Positions 44,873 to 54,129 of a stretch of 64,000 nt of DNA are shown here, piece by piece. The stretch's first letter is position 1; every line of letters starts with the position of its first letter. The stretch comes from Actinomycetota bacterium (GTDB lineage: Bacteria > Actinomycetota > Actinomycetes > S36-B12 > UBA10799), in assembly GCA_020636995.1 (NCBI GenBank), contig JACJWU010000005.1:1-64000 (forward strand), in the 5' to 3' direction. Position numbers and translations under genes: made by a program. The notes beneath the pieces were generated by a model. That model saw nothing but the letters and a program-made list of their open reading frames with translations, searched no databases and was not told where the DNA came from.

Positions 44873-45822
44873 CACAGGTCCTGCACATCGGCTTGCTTGG
44901 CGCGGACGGCCTCAGCGGCCTCCTTGAGGCCTTCGAGCTCCGACTCGGTGAGGTCGGTCTCGACGACCTTGCGCACACCCTCCCGGCCGATCTCGGCCTC
45001 GACACCGAGGTAGACCCCCTCGATGCCGTACTCACCGTCGACCCAGGCACACACCGGCATGACGTCGCCGCTGTCCTCGGCCACGGCCTTGGCCATACGG
45101 GCGGCCGCGGCGGACGGGGCGTAGTACGCAGACCCGGTCTTGAGTAGCGCGACCACCTCGGCACCGCCGTTGCGGGTGCGCACCACGAGTTCCTCGATCT
45201 CCGCCGACGGCATCAGGTCGGCCAGGGGCTGGCCGTCGACCGTGCAGCGCGACGGGACCGGCACCATGGTGTCGCCGTGGCTGCCCAGGGTCAGGGTCTG
45301 CACGCTGGCGATCGGCTTGCCGAGCCGCTCGGCGACGAAGTGCGAGAAGCGGGCGGTGTCGAGCATGCCGGCCTGCCCGATCACACGGTTGTGCGGGAAG
45401 CCGGTGGCGATCTGGGTCAGGGCGGTCATCTCGTCCAGCGGGTTGGAGACCACGATGACCACGGCGTTCGGTGCGTGCTTGGCGACGTTCTCCGCCACCT
45501 GCCGGACGATCTTCGCGTTGGTCTCGATGAGGTCCATGCGGCTCATGCCGGGCTTGCGTGGCAGGCCAGCGGTGATCACGACGATGTCGGATCCGGCGAT
45601 CGCCTCGTAGCCGGACCCGTCGAGCCCGGTCGTCTGGCCGACGACCTTCGTCTCGAAGCCCTCGACGGGACGGGACTGGTTCATGTCCAGGGCGAGGCCC
45701 TCAGCCTTGCCCTCCACGATGTCGGTCAGGACGACTTCGTCGAAGATGTCGTACTCGGCCAATCGCATGGCCGTGGTCGACCCGTAGAAACCTGCTCCGA
45801 CAACCGTGACTTTTCCAGGCAT
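44872..45822 (-). CDS. mdh: Malate dehydrogenase (LDH-like type)
   Basis: 316 residues from ATG 45822 (MPGKVTVVGAGFYGSTTA) with AAAGGTG upstream. NAD-binding GxGxxG near the N terminus, VTAGLPRKPGMSR-type active-site loop, NPLDEMT and catalytic His in LGSHGDTMVP. Belongs to the lactate-dehydrogenase-like malate dehydrogenases. Interconverts malate and oxaloacetate. The open frame extends 23 codons upstream without family similarity. Confidence 0.94.
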   Translation of the reverse strand: MPGKVTVVGAGFYGSTTAMRLAEYDIFDEVVLTDIVEGKAEGLALDMNQSRPVEGFETKVVGQTTGLDGSGYEAIAGSDIVVITAGLPRKPGMSRMDLIETNAKIVRQVAENVAKHAPNAVVIVVSNPLDEMTALTQIATGFPHNRVIGQAGMLDTARFSHFVAERLGKPIASVQTLTLGSHGDTMVPVPSRCTVDGQPLADLMPSAEIEELVVRTRNGGAEVVALLKTGSAYYAPSAAAARMAKAVAEDSGDVMPVCAWVDGEYGIEGVYLGVEAEIGREGVRKVVETDLTESELEGLKEAAEAVRAKQADVQDL

Positions 45823-45915
45823 GACGCACCTTTCGAATTCCGAATCTGGCCCGTGGTCAAGGCTAGCGAACACCACTGACCCGGATGTCACTGCCCACAG
45901 TGACCGGATACGTCG

Positions 45916-46269
45916 TCAGGGCAGCAGTAGAAGCGTGACGCCGCCGAGGGCGAGGGCGAGGGCTGCGAAACCCGCCACGTCCAGGCCCCGGGAACGCGAT
46001 GCCAGCCATCCAGCAGTCCGCGTGGGCAGCACGAGCCGCAACAGTGCCGCCAGACCGGTCGCGACGACCAGACCGGCCAGACCCTGCAACAGAGAGCCCG
46101 CAGCGATCAGCACAAGCGCGCCGAGGCCCACCAGAGCGACGAGCAGGAAGGGCCATTGTGCCGGTGGAGCCTTGGCCTCCACGGCCGCGGCGGGCACCGG
46201 CAACTCGGCGGCTCCCAGCAGAGCCGCGGAGTCAGCGACGAAGTATTCGTCACCGGGGGCCGCACTCAT
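45916..46269 (-). CDS. DUF3017 domain-containing membrane protein
   Basis: 117 residues. A hydrophilic N-terminal 38 residues, then three hydrophobic segments (about 40-58, 62-80, 98-116). Size, topology and position between folD and mdh fit DUF3017, a small actinobacterial membrane protein of unknown function. TACCGT 7 nt before the ATG suggests a leaderless transcript of its own, although it is only 49 bp after folD. Confidence 0.78.
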   Translation of the reverse strand: MSAAPGDEYFVADSAALLGAAELPVPAAAVEAKAPPAQWPFLLVALVGLGALVLIAAGSLLQGLAGLVVATGLAALLRLVLPTRTAGWLASRSRGLDVAGFAALALALGGVTLLLLP

Positions 46270-46276
46270 AGGGGTA

Positions 46277-46282
46277 ACGGTA
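46277..46282 (-). promoter_or_regulatory. Possible leaderless -10 for the DUF3017 gene
   Basis: TACCGT (minus strand) ends 7 nt before the ATG at 46269. Confidence 0.35.
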
Positions 46283-46318
46283 GCCCCTCACCGCGGAGAA
46301 CTGCCGACCACGTGGCCG

Positions 46319-47170
46319 TTAACGCGTCCTACTTTCGGCCATCTCCACGACGTTGACGAGCAGCATCGCCCGGGTCATCGGTCCCACACCCCCCGGCATG
46401 GGCGCCACAAAACCGGCCGTCTGCACTACATCTGGTGCCACATCTCCGACCAGGCCCATATCTGTACGCGTGATCCCGACATCGAGTACCGCAGCGCCCG
46501 GCTTGACCATGTCGGCTGTCAGAAGGCCAGGAACGCCGGCGGCAACAACCACGATGTCCGCATCCCGGGTGTACACGCCGAAGTCGGGCGTTCCGGTGTG
46601 ACAGAGGGTGACAGTGGCGTTCTCCGACTTGCGTGTGAGCAGCAGCCCCAGGGGCCGCCCGACCGTCACCCCGCGTCCGATCACCACCACGTGCCGACCG
46701 GCGATGGGCACCTCGTACCTGCGCAAGAGCTCGACGATGCCGCGCGGGGTGCAGGGCAAGGGGGCAGGTTCGTTGAGCACCAAACGCCCCAGGCTCATCG
46801 GATGCAGGCCGTCGGCGTCCTTCGCCGGATCGATAGCAGCCAACGCGGCACCCTGATCGAGACCCGCGGGTAGCGGCAACTGAACGATGTAGCCCGTGCA
46901 CGCGGGGTCCTCGTTCAGATTGTGCAGGGCAGCCTCCACCTCCTGCTGGGTAGCCGTCGAAGGAAGATCCACTCGGATCGAGTTGATCCCGATCTCGGCG
47001 CAGTCGCGGTGCTTGCCCGCCACGTAGGCGTGGCTGCCCGGGTCGTCGCCGACCAGGACCGTGCCCAGTCCCGGGGTGACCCCTCGGGCCTTGAGGTCGG
47101 CCACCCGCTCGGCCAGTTCGGCACGAATGGTGGCCGCAGTCTGCTTGCCGTCGAGGATGGTGGCTGTCAT
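46319..47170 (-). CDS. folD: Methylenetetrahydrofolate dehydrogenase / methenyltetrahydrofolate cyclohydrolase
   Basis: 283 residues from ATG 47170 with GGGAGA upstream. Bifunctional C1-folate enzyme. DDPGSHAYVAGKHRDCAEIGI contains the catalytic Tyr-x3-Lys; IVQLPLPAGLD and PCTPRGIVELL are substrate loops; VVIGRGVTVGRPLGLLL is the NADP-binding segment and PMPGGVGPMTRAMLL the C-terminal signature. Supplies formyl- and methylene-THF for the purine genes that lie upstream (purH, purN). Confidence 0.95.
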   Translation of the reverse strand: MTATILDGKQTAATIRAELAERVADLKARGVTPGLGTVLVGDDPGSHAYVAGKHRDCAEIGINSIRVDLPSTATQQEVEAALHNLNEDPACTGYIVQLPLPAGLDQGAALAAIDPAKDADGLHPMSLGRLVLNEPAPLPCTPRGIVELLRRYEVPIAGRHVVVIGRGVTVGRPLGLLLTRKSENATVTLCHTGTPDFGVYTRDADIVVVAAGVPGLLTADMVKPGAAVLDVGITRTDMGLVGDVAPDVVQTAGFVAPMPGGVGPMTRAMLLVNVVEMAESRTR

Positions 47171-47210
47171 GCCGCTGATTCTCCCATCGACACTGTGACG
47201 ACCGGCAAGC

Positions 47211-47503
47211 AGATCGCATGCCTGACCACTGGACGGTCGGATACGCAATCCGCCCGGCTACACCTCGAGCACGCCTCCGGGTAGCCGGGCAGCAGATTGC
47301 ACGCCTGACCACCAGCCGGTCGGAAACGCAATCCGCCCGGTTACACCTCGAGCGCGTCGCCGGATAGCCCGGCAGCAGATCGCACGCCTGACCACCAGCC
47401 GGTCGGAAACGCAATCCGCCCGGCTACACCTCGAGCGCGCCTCCGGGTAGCCCGGCAGCAGATCGCACGCCTGACCACCGGCCGGTCGGATACGCAATCT
47501 GCC
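47211..47503. repeat. 83-bp tandem repeat, about 3.5 copies
   Basis: AGAT(C/T)GCA-initiated units start at 47211, 47294, 47377 and 47460, exactly 83 bp apart. Each contains CCTGACCAC, CGGTCGGA-ACGCAATC, CCCGG-TACACCTCGAG and a TAGCC block; copies differ at scattered positions and the last is cut short. 83 is not a multiple of 3 and the frames through it make no recognisable protein. It fills the gene-free stretch 47171-47529 between folD and purH. Confidence 0.92.
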
Positions 47504-47529
47504 TGCTCTGGAGCTCCACCCGTCACCGC

Positions 47530-49065
47530 TCAGTGGAAGAAGTGCCGCACCCCGGTGAAGTACATCGTGGCCCCGGCGGCGCGCGCGGCAGCGATCACTT
47601 CATCATCGCGGACCGAACCCCCGGGCTGCACAACCGCACGCACGCCTGCCTCCAGGAGGACCTCGAGGCCATCGGGGAAGGGGAAGAAGGCGTCGGAGGC
47701 CGCCACCGCCCCGGCGGCGCGCTCCTCCCCCGCGCGTGCCACCGCGAGCCTGGCGGAGTCCACACGGTTCACCTGACCCATGCCGATACCCACCGCGGCC
47801 TCGTCCTTGGCCAGCAGGATCGCGTTGCTCTTCACGGCGCGGCAGGCCCGCCAGGCGAAGGCCAGGTCGCGCAGGGTCTGCTCATCCACGGGGTCCCCGC
47901 TGGCCAGCGTCCAGTTCGCGGGATCGTCGCCGGGATCGTCGATGCGGTCCGGATTCTGCATGAGCATGCCGCCGGAGATGAAACGGACCTCGGCCGCCGC
48001 GTGCCTCTGCGGTGCGACCAGCAGGCGGATGTTCTGCTTCGTGGTGAGCACCTCGAGTGCATCGGGGTCGAACGCCGGGGCGATCACGACCTCCAGGAAG
48101 ATCTCGGCCATGGCCTGCGCGACGTCCTTGGTGACCGTCCGGTTGAGGGCTACCACGCCGCCGAAGGCCGACACCGGATCGGTGTCGAAAGCGGCCCGGT
48201 ACGCCGCAAGCGCATCGTCACCCACGGCGATCCCGCAAGGGTTGGCATGCTTGATGATCGCGGCTGCGGGTTGCTCGAAATCCCAAGCCGTGCGATAGGC
48301 GGCATCGCCGTCTACGTAGTTGTTGTAGGACATCTGCTTTCCGTGCAACTGCTCGGCGTGCGCGAGTCCGGTGGCGTGCTCATTGATGTACAGCGCCGCG
48401 CCCTGATGCGGGTTCTCCCCGTAGCGCAGCACCTCCGCGCGCTGCCAGGTCGCGGCGACCCAGCCGGGGAAGGTGTCGTCGGCTGCAACGGAACCCAGCC
48501 ACGACGCGACCGCAACGTCGTAGTCCGCGGTGTGCCGGAAGGCCTTGACCGCGAGTTCGCGGCGCTGCTGCTCGCTGAAGCCACCGCCGGCCTCGACCAC
48601 CGCGACGACCTGCGGGTAGTCCTTCGGGCTGACCACCACCGCGGTGTTGGCGTGGTTCTTGGCCGCCGCGCGCACCATCGCGGGACCTCCGATGTCGATC
48701 TGCTCGATGCACTCGTCGAGCCCGGCGCCGCTTGCCACCGTCTGCGTGAACGGGTAGAGGTTCGCCACGACCAGGTCCACCCCGACGATGTCGTGCTCGT
48801 CGAGCGTGCGCTGATGCTCCGGCTTGCGGCGATCGGCGAGGATTCCGCCGTGGATGCGCGGGTGCAGCGTCTTGACCCGGCCGTCGAGGATCTCGGGGAA
48901 GCCGGTCACCTCGGCCACCTGGGTCACGGGGATCCCGGCGGCAGCGATGGTCGCGGCCGTCGAGCCGGTGGAGACGATCTCCACACCTGCGTTGTGCAAC
49001 GCAGTTGCAAGGTCTTCCACGCCCGTCTTGTCGTAGACCGAGATCAGGGCCCGGCGCATCGTCAT
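47530..49065 (-). CDS. purH: Bifunctional AICAR transformylase / IMP cyclohydrolase
   Basis: 511 residues from ATG 49065 (GGTGGAG upstream, ATGA overlap with purN). N-terminal IMP cyclohydrolase (MGS-like: SVYDKTGVEDLATAL, VSTGSTAATI, DGRVKTLHPRIHGGIL); C-terminal transformylase (LRYGENPHQGAALY, IKHANPCGIAVGDD, KSNAILLAKD, RVDSARLA, QPGGSVRDDEVIAAA). Catalyses the last two steps to IMP using formyl-THF. Confidence 0.96.
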   Translation of the reverse strand: MTMRRALISVYDKTGVEDLATALHNAGVEIVSTGSTAATIAAAGIPVTQVAEVTGFPEILDGRVKTLHPRIHGGILADRRKPEHQRTLDEHDIVGVDLVVANLYPFTQTVASGAGLDECIEQIDIGGPAMVRAAAKNHANTAVVVSPKDYPQVVAVVEAGGGFSEQQRRELAVKAFRHTADYDVAVASWLGSVAADDTFPGWVAATWQRAEVLRYGENPHQGAALYINEHATGLAHAEQLHGKQMSYNNYVDGDAAYRTAWDFEQPAAAIIKHANPCGIAVGDDALAAYRAAFDTDPVSAFGGVVALNRTVTKDVAQAMAEIFLEVVIAPAFDPDALEVLTTKQNIRLLVAPQRHAAAEVRFISGGMLMQNPDRIDDPGDDPANWTLASGDPVDEQTLRDLAFAWRACRAVKSNAILLAKDEAAVGIGMGQVNRVDSARLAVARAGEERAAGAVAASDAFFPFPDGLEVLLEAGVRAVVQPGGSVRDDEVIAAARAAGATMYFTGVRHFFH

Positions 49066-49649
49066 AACTCCACCTTCCGTCCGTTCACCGTGCAGCCGTG
49101 GGCCACCAGGTGGTTGACCACCTCGGGCAACAACTGCCACTCCACCTGCTTGATCCGCTCGTGCAGCGAATCCTCGTCGTCGTCCCGCGCCACCGGCACA
49201 CTGCGCTGGGCGACGATCGGTCCGGTGTCCACACCGCTGTCCACCAGATGCACCGTGCAACCGGTCACCTTCACGCCGTAGGCCAAGGCGTCGGCGACCG
49301 CGTGTGCCCCGGGGAAGGCCGGGAGCAACGCCGGATGGCTGTTGACGACCCGCTGCGGGAAACGATCGAGGAAGACCGCCTCCAGGATCCGCATGAACCC
49401 CGCGGACACCACCCAGTCCGGCTCGAACTCCGCAAGCAGATCGGCCAGTGCCGTGCTCCAGGCAGCGCGGTCGGGGTAATCAGCCGGACTCGCGACCAGC
49501 GTCGGGATCCCCGCGGCGGTCGCGCGCTGCAGGCCGGATGCGGGACGGTCCGCCGCCACCACCGCGATCTCGTACCCGCGGTGGGGATCGTCGATGAGGG
49601 ACTGCAGCAGGGTGCCGGTACCGGAGATCAGAACCGCGATGCGAGGCAC
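49062..49649 (-). CDS. purN: Phosphoribosylglycinamide formyltransferase
   Basis: 195 residues from GTG 49649 (V-P-R-I-A-V-L-I-S-G-T-G). Formyl-THF binding and catalysis: SGTGTLLQSL, SAGFMRIL, NSHPALLPAFPGAHAV (catalytic Asn and His) and VDSGVDTGPIVAQ (catalytic Asp). Third step of purine synthesis. A TAGGAT ends 7 nt before the GTG, so the purN-purH transcript can be leaderless. The longer frame upstream runs through a repeat region and is not coding. Confidence 0.94.
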   Translation of the reverse strand: MPRIAVLISGTGTLLQSLIDDPHRGYEIAVVAADRPASGLQRATAAGIPTLVASPADYPDRAAWSTALADLLAEFEPDWVVSAGFMRILEAVFLDRFPQRVVNSHPALLPAFPGAHAVADALAYGVKVTGCTVHLVDSGVDTGPIVAQRSVPVARDDDEDSLHERIKQVEWQLLPEVVNHLVAHGCTVNGRKVEL

Positions 49650-49656
49650 GCTTTCG

Positions 49657-49662
49657 ATCCTA
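49657..49662 (-). promoter_or_regulatory. Leaderless -10 for purN-purH
   Basis: TAGGAT (minus strand) ends 7 nt before the GTG at 49649, with no Shine-Dalgarno. Confidence 0.45.
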
Positions 49663-49716
49663 GAGTGCGGCCGAACGTCGGCGGCGACTGCCCGCAGCGA
49701 GGCTCCCCTGCCCGCC

Positions 49717-49857
49717 GTACACAACTGGTTGGCCCACGCCATCGTCGAGGACTTCCCGACCGGTAACACGCGCTGGCATCCCCCGCCGACCCCCCGCACC
49801 CGGCGTGTCGCGTACCCAACTGGTTGGGCCAGAGTGTCCCGCAACCACTTCTGTACG
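49717..49857. repeat. AACTGGTTGG-family repeats, locus 1
   Basis: GTACACAACTGGTTGGCCCA (49717-49736) and GTACCCAACTGGTTGGGCCA (49812-49831) in direct orientation, then an inverted, diverged copy ending in CTGTACG (49840-49857). The same word recurs at 61183-61313. Confidence 0.8.
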
Positions 49858-49880
49858 CCGTGGCCCGACTGACCAGGGCG

Positions 49881-51194
49881 TCAGGCGGAGACATCCTCTG
49901 CGGTGTCGGCGACATCATCGGTCAGGTCGATCACGTGACGACCGCGCCACCGGCGCCATGCCCACGACCCGAGGCACTCCAGGACGACACCACCGACGAC
50001 CGCGCCACACAGGATCGCGATCACCAACGGGGGCGGACCGACCGCGGCGAGCCGGCCCTCCCCGAGCCGGCCGACGCTGATCGCCCACCACAGATCCACG
50101 GCGATGAGCACCAGCGCCACGGCGGCAGCGCGCGGCAGGAGCCATTCGCGCAGCGAGCGCGCGGGGCCGGCCAGGCGAGCAAGTGTCACGCCGGCCGCCA
50201 ACGGCACCACAAGTCCCGCCAGCCACCACGGCTGCGTCGTGGTGGGCAGAAGGTTGAGCCCGAACAGTTCGATGGGGTCGCTCACCGGGGCCGTTGGCGT
50301 CACGATCACTCCGGCCACCTCCACGCCGGCGCCCGTGGCGAAGGAGAGGACCCACATCAGAGTTGCCGGGAGATACCCCAGCCAGCCGATGAACAGCGCC
50401 GCACCACCCATGAGTCCCGGCTCGATCACCTGTATCGAAGCGGCGACCGCGGAATGGCCGACGATCAGGGCGGCGCTGAGCAGCAGGGCGGCCCCGGCCG
50501 CCAGGACGGCCAACGCGCCCACAGCCGGCCGCGCCAGCCGCCATACCTTGGCCAGTGCGTCCGGGGCCAGATTGGCGCGCCAAACGATGGCCGCCGCACT
50601 CACCGCGAAGGCGACGCCGCCGGTGTGCAGGACCGCACGCACGGGCATCGCCGCAGCGCCGGCCATCGTCCCGTACAGAGCCGCGAGCAGGCCGATCACC
50701 GCATAGGTCCCCGCCAGCGAACCGGCCGCGACGAGCAGCGTTCGGGGATGGGCGATGGCTGCCCGATGCGCCACCCATCGCCCGGCCGCCCACACCGTGA
50801 CGCCGGGGAAGACGATCCACGCCCAGGGCAGCAATGACCAGACGCCGACCCCGACCGCGAACGGCGTCCCGTGCGCCACCAGCCAGATGTCGGATCCGAC
50901 GCGCATCGCGGTGTCAGCGGCCGACTCACCAGCAGCGAAGATCCACACGAGCAACGTGAGCACGATTGTGATGACCAGACCCGTGAGAGCGGCCCACAGC
51001 CCGGCGGCGACCCCCGCGACGGGCGCAGGCAACGGCCCGGAACGCCAGAACGTCGTGACCGCGCTGGTGGGGGACGCCCAGCCGGCACGGGTGGCTTTGA
51101 TCCGATCAGCCTCCCGACCCCCAGCAGACCGATTGAGGGGCCGCGATCGGGTGGTCCTGCCCCGGTTGGCGGGGCCCTGCGATGCGCGACTCAC
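49881..51194 (-). CDS. DUF6350-type polytopic membrane protein
   Basis: 437 residues from GTG 51194. A basic, hydrophilic N terminus (about 45 residues) then some ten to eleven hydrophobic helices, Ala/Gly/Val-rich, ending in an acidic tail (DLTDDVADTAEDV). No transporter signature. Size, topology and place just upstream of purN match the DUF6350 proteins of actinomycetes. Function unknown. Confidence 0.72.
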   Translation of the reverse strand: MSRASQGPANRGRTTRSRPLNRSAGGREADRIKATRAGWASPTSAVTTFWRSGPLPAPVAGVAAGLWAALTGLVITIVLTLLVWIFAAGESAADTAMRVGSDIWLVAHGTPFAVGVGVWSLLPWAWIVFPGVTVWAAGRWVAHRAAIAHPRTLLVAAGSLAGTYAVIGLLAALYGTMAGAAAMPVRAVLHTGGVAFAVSAAAIVWRANLAPDALAKVWRLARPAVGALAVLAAGAALLLSAALIVGHSAVAASIQVIEPGLMGGAALFIGWLGYLPATLMWVLSFATGAGVEVAGVIVTPTAPVSDPIELFGLNLLPTTTQPWWLAGLVVPLAAGVTLARLAGPARSLREWLLPRAAAVALVLIAVDLWWAISVGRLGEGRLAAVGPPPLVIAILCGAVVGGVVLECLGSWAWRRWRGRHVIDLTDDVADTAEDVSA

Positions 51195-51280
51195 TGCACT
51201 AGGTTCGCATCGATTCGGCGTCTGCCGGGGACATACACGCCGATTCGTGGCGGCTGGGATCGGCAGGTGGTGAGAGGTTC

Positions 51281-51321
51281 ACACGTGGCTGTGCGGATCC
51301 ACGCCGTTGGACCCGCACACG
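51281..51321. terminator. Possible hairpin downstream of sucD
   Basis: GTGCGG-x-TCC pairs with GGA-x-CCGCAC around an 8-nt loop in the 161-bp gap between sucD and the DUF6350 gene. No T tract on either side, so termination is uncertain. Confidence 0.35.
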
Positions 51322-51355
51322 TCGACGACACCCTCTCGTGGGCCGCGGCAGTGCG

Positions 51356-52240
<885 letters not shown>

Positions 52241-52256
52241 GTCTGTTCGTCCTCCC

Positions 52257-53429
52257 TCAGCGCGCAGCCAGCTCGGCGACGCGGGCCGCGGCCTCGTCCA
52301 TCGTGTCCACAAGTTCGATCACGTCGTGCTCGGCTTCATCGAGGATGCGCCGGCCCTCCGCCGCGTTGTTGCCATCGAGGCGGCACACGATGGGCTTGTC
52401 GACGACGTCACCACGCTCGGCGAGCATCTCCATGGCCTGCACGATGCCGTTGGCCACCGCATCACAGGCGGTGATACCGCCGAAGACGTTGACGAAGACG
52501 CTCTTGACCTCAGGGTCGCCGAGGATGATCTCCAAGCCGTCGGCCATCACCTGGGCCGACGCTCCACCGCCGATGTCGAGGAAGTTCGCGGGCTTCACCC
52601 CGCCGAACTGCTCGCCGGCGTACGCGACGACGTCCAAGGTGCTCATGACGAGTCCGGCACCGTTGCCGATGATTCCGACCTCACCGGAGAGCTTGACGTA
52701 GTTGAGGCCCTTCTCCTTGGCCTTGACCTCCAGCGGATCCGTGGCCGCGATGTCCACGAGTTCCTCGTGGTCCGGGTGCCGGAAGTCGGCGTTGTCGTCG
52801 AGAGTCACCTTCCCGTCGAGCGCGAGGACCTCGCCTTCCGGCGTCTTCACCAGCGGGTTCACCTCGACCAGCGTGGCGTCCTCCTTGACGAAGACGTCCC
52901 ACAGCTTCACGAGCACGTTGGCGACCTGGTCGGCGACGTCGGCCGGGAACTTCGCGGCGGCCACGATCTCAGCGGCCTTCGCGGGGTCGACCCCGGCGAT
53001 CGGTTCGATGGCGATTTTGGCCAGCGCCTCCGGCTTGGTCGCCGCCACTTCCTCGATGTCCATCCCGCCCTCGACGCTGGCCATCGCCAGGAAGTTGCGG
53101 TTGGCGCGGTCGAGCAGGAAGGAGACGTAGTACTCCTCAGCGATGTCCGCCGCACCGGTGATGAGGACCTTGTTGACGATGTGGCCCTTGATGTCGAGCC
53201 CGAGGATGGCGCCGGCCTTCTGCTCGGCGTCCGCGGGGCTGTCGGCGAGCTTCACGCCGCCCGCCTTCCCACGGCCACCGGTCTTGACCTGGGCCTTCAC
53301 GACCACCGGGCACCCGATGCGATCGGCGGCGGCGCCAGCGGCTTCGGCGTCGGTGACGACCTCACCGGACTGCGTGGGCACGCCGTGCTTGGCGAACAGT
53401 TCCTTGGCCTGGTACTCGTAAAGATCCAC
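52257..53429 (-). CDS. sucC: Succinyl-CoA synthetase beta subunit
   Basis: 390 residues from GTG 53429 with GAGGTGG upstream. ATP-grasp domain: MDLYEYQAKELFAKHGV start, VVKAQVKTGGRGKAGGVKL (phosphate loop), EVNPLVKTPEG; C-terminal ligase domain with FLDIGGGASAQVMADGL and VNVFGGITACD. First gene of the sucCD unit. TCA cycle, substrate-level phosphorylation. Confidence 0.96.
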   Translation of the reverse strand: MDLYEYQAKELFAKHGVPTQSGEVVTDAEAAGAAADRIGCPVVVKAQVKTGGRGKAGGVKLADSPADAEQKAGAILGLDIKGHIVNKVLITGAADIAEEYYVSFLLDRANRNFLAMASVEGGMDIEEVAATKPEALAKIAIEPIAGVDPAKAAEIVAAAKFPADVADQVANVLVKLWDVFVKEDATLVEVNPLVKTPEGEVLALDGKVTLDDNADFRHPDHEELVDIAATDPLEVKAKEKGLNYVKLSGEVGIIGNGAGLVMSTLDVVAYAGEQFGGVKPANFLDIGGGASAQVMADGLEIILGDPEVKSVFVNVFGGITACDAVANGIVQAMEMLAERGDVVDKPIVCRLDGNNAAEGRRILDEAEHDVIELVDTMDEAAARVAELAAR

Positions 53430-53503
53430 TGCACCACCTCATCGATCGAAACCGTGCTTGACTGCGACGCTACTGCGTAGGGGTGGACGCGCCGACAGGC
53501 GGG

Positions 53504-53911
53504 TCAGGAGACCGGTGTCGTGCCGACGTTGGCCCGGACCCAGGCGACGACGTCGTCAGTCGCGGTGCCCGGCGTGAAGACCTTGGCCACGCCCATCTCG
53601 GCCAACGGCGCCATGTCCTCCTCCGGGATGATCCCACCACCGAAGACGACAATGTCGTCGATGCCGCGTTCGCGCAGCAGGTCGAGCACGGCGCCGAACA
53701 GGGTCATGTGAGCGCCGGAGAGGATCGACAAACCGATCGCCTGGACATCCTCTTGGACAGCCGCACTCACGATCATGTCCGGGGTCTGGTGCAGGCCCGT
53801 GTAGATGACCTCGATCCCGCCGTCGCGCAACGCGCGAGCGATCACTTTCGCTCCCCGGTCGTGCCCGTCGAGGCCGGCTTTGGCGATCAGGACGCGAATC
53901 GGCTCTGCCAC
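53504..53911 (-). CDS. Stand-alone cobalamin-binding domain protein (methylmalonyl/isobutyryl-CoA mutase small-subunit type)
   Basis: 135 residues from GTG 53911. The whole protein is a Rossmann-like B12 domain: IRVLIAKAGLDGHDRGAKV has the D-x-H-x-x-G motif whose His ligates cobalt, then SILSGAHMTL (S-x-L) and VVFGGGIIPEEDM (GG). The same module forms the C terminus of methylmalonyl-CoA mutase; as a separate chain it is the small subunit of isobutyryl-CoA-type mutases. The large subunit is not in the window. TAGACT 7 nt before the GTG gives a leaderless start. Confidence 0.88.
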   Translation of the reverse strand: MAEPIRVLIAKAGLDGHDRGAKVIARALRDGGIEVIYTGLHQTPDMIVSAAVQEDVQAIGLSILSGAHMTLFGAVLDLLRERGIDDIVVFGGGIIPEEDMAPLAEMGVAKVFTPGTATDDVVAWVRANVGTTPVS

Positions 53912-53918
53912 GCTTGCG

Positions 53919-53924
53919 AGTCTA
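53919..53924 (-). promoter_or_regulatory. Leaderless -10 for the B12-binding protein
   Basis: TAGACT (minus strand) ends 7 nt before GTG 53911, identical to the box in front of guaA and pcrA. Confidence 0.5.
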
Positions 53925-54117
53925 CGTGGATGCCGTTGGCGGCGGGGGGTCGCGGTTGTACCGGCGAACGGGGTCGCTGCGTCGTGCGCGCCGAACCCGG
54001 GGTCAACCGACGGCGAGGGGCGCGGAACCACGACCTCTGCTTCAGGCGTTCCCCATAGTCACCCGAAAGGTTCCGGTTTTCCGCGGTGTCCGTGGTACAA
54101 AACCGCCGATCGTGGGC

Positions 54118-54123
54118 TACGTT
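54118..54123 (+). promoter_or_regulatory. Leaderless -10 for the lipase-like gene
   Basis: TACGTT ends 6 nt before ATG 54130; no Shine-Dalgarno is present. Confidence 0.4.
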
Positions 54124-54129
54124 CCCCTT

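Noticed and set aside
47258..47497. Repetitive short proteins encoded by the 83-bp array
   Set aside because: 83 is not divisible by 3, so frames shift between units; the peptides are by-products of the repeat.
47211..47503. CRISPR array
   Set aside because: Whole 83-bp units repeat with no unique spacers and no cas genes.
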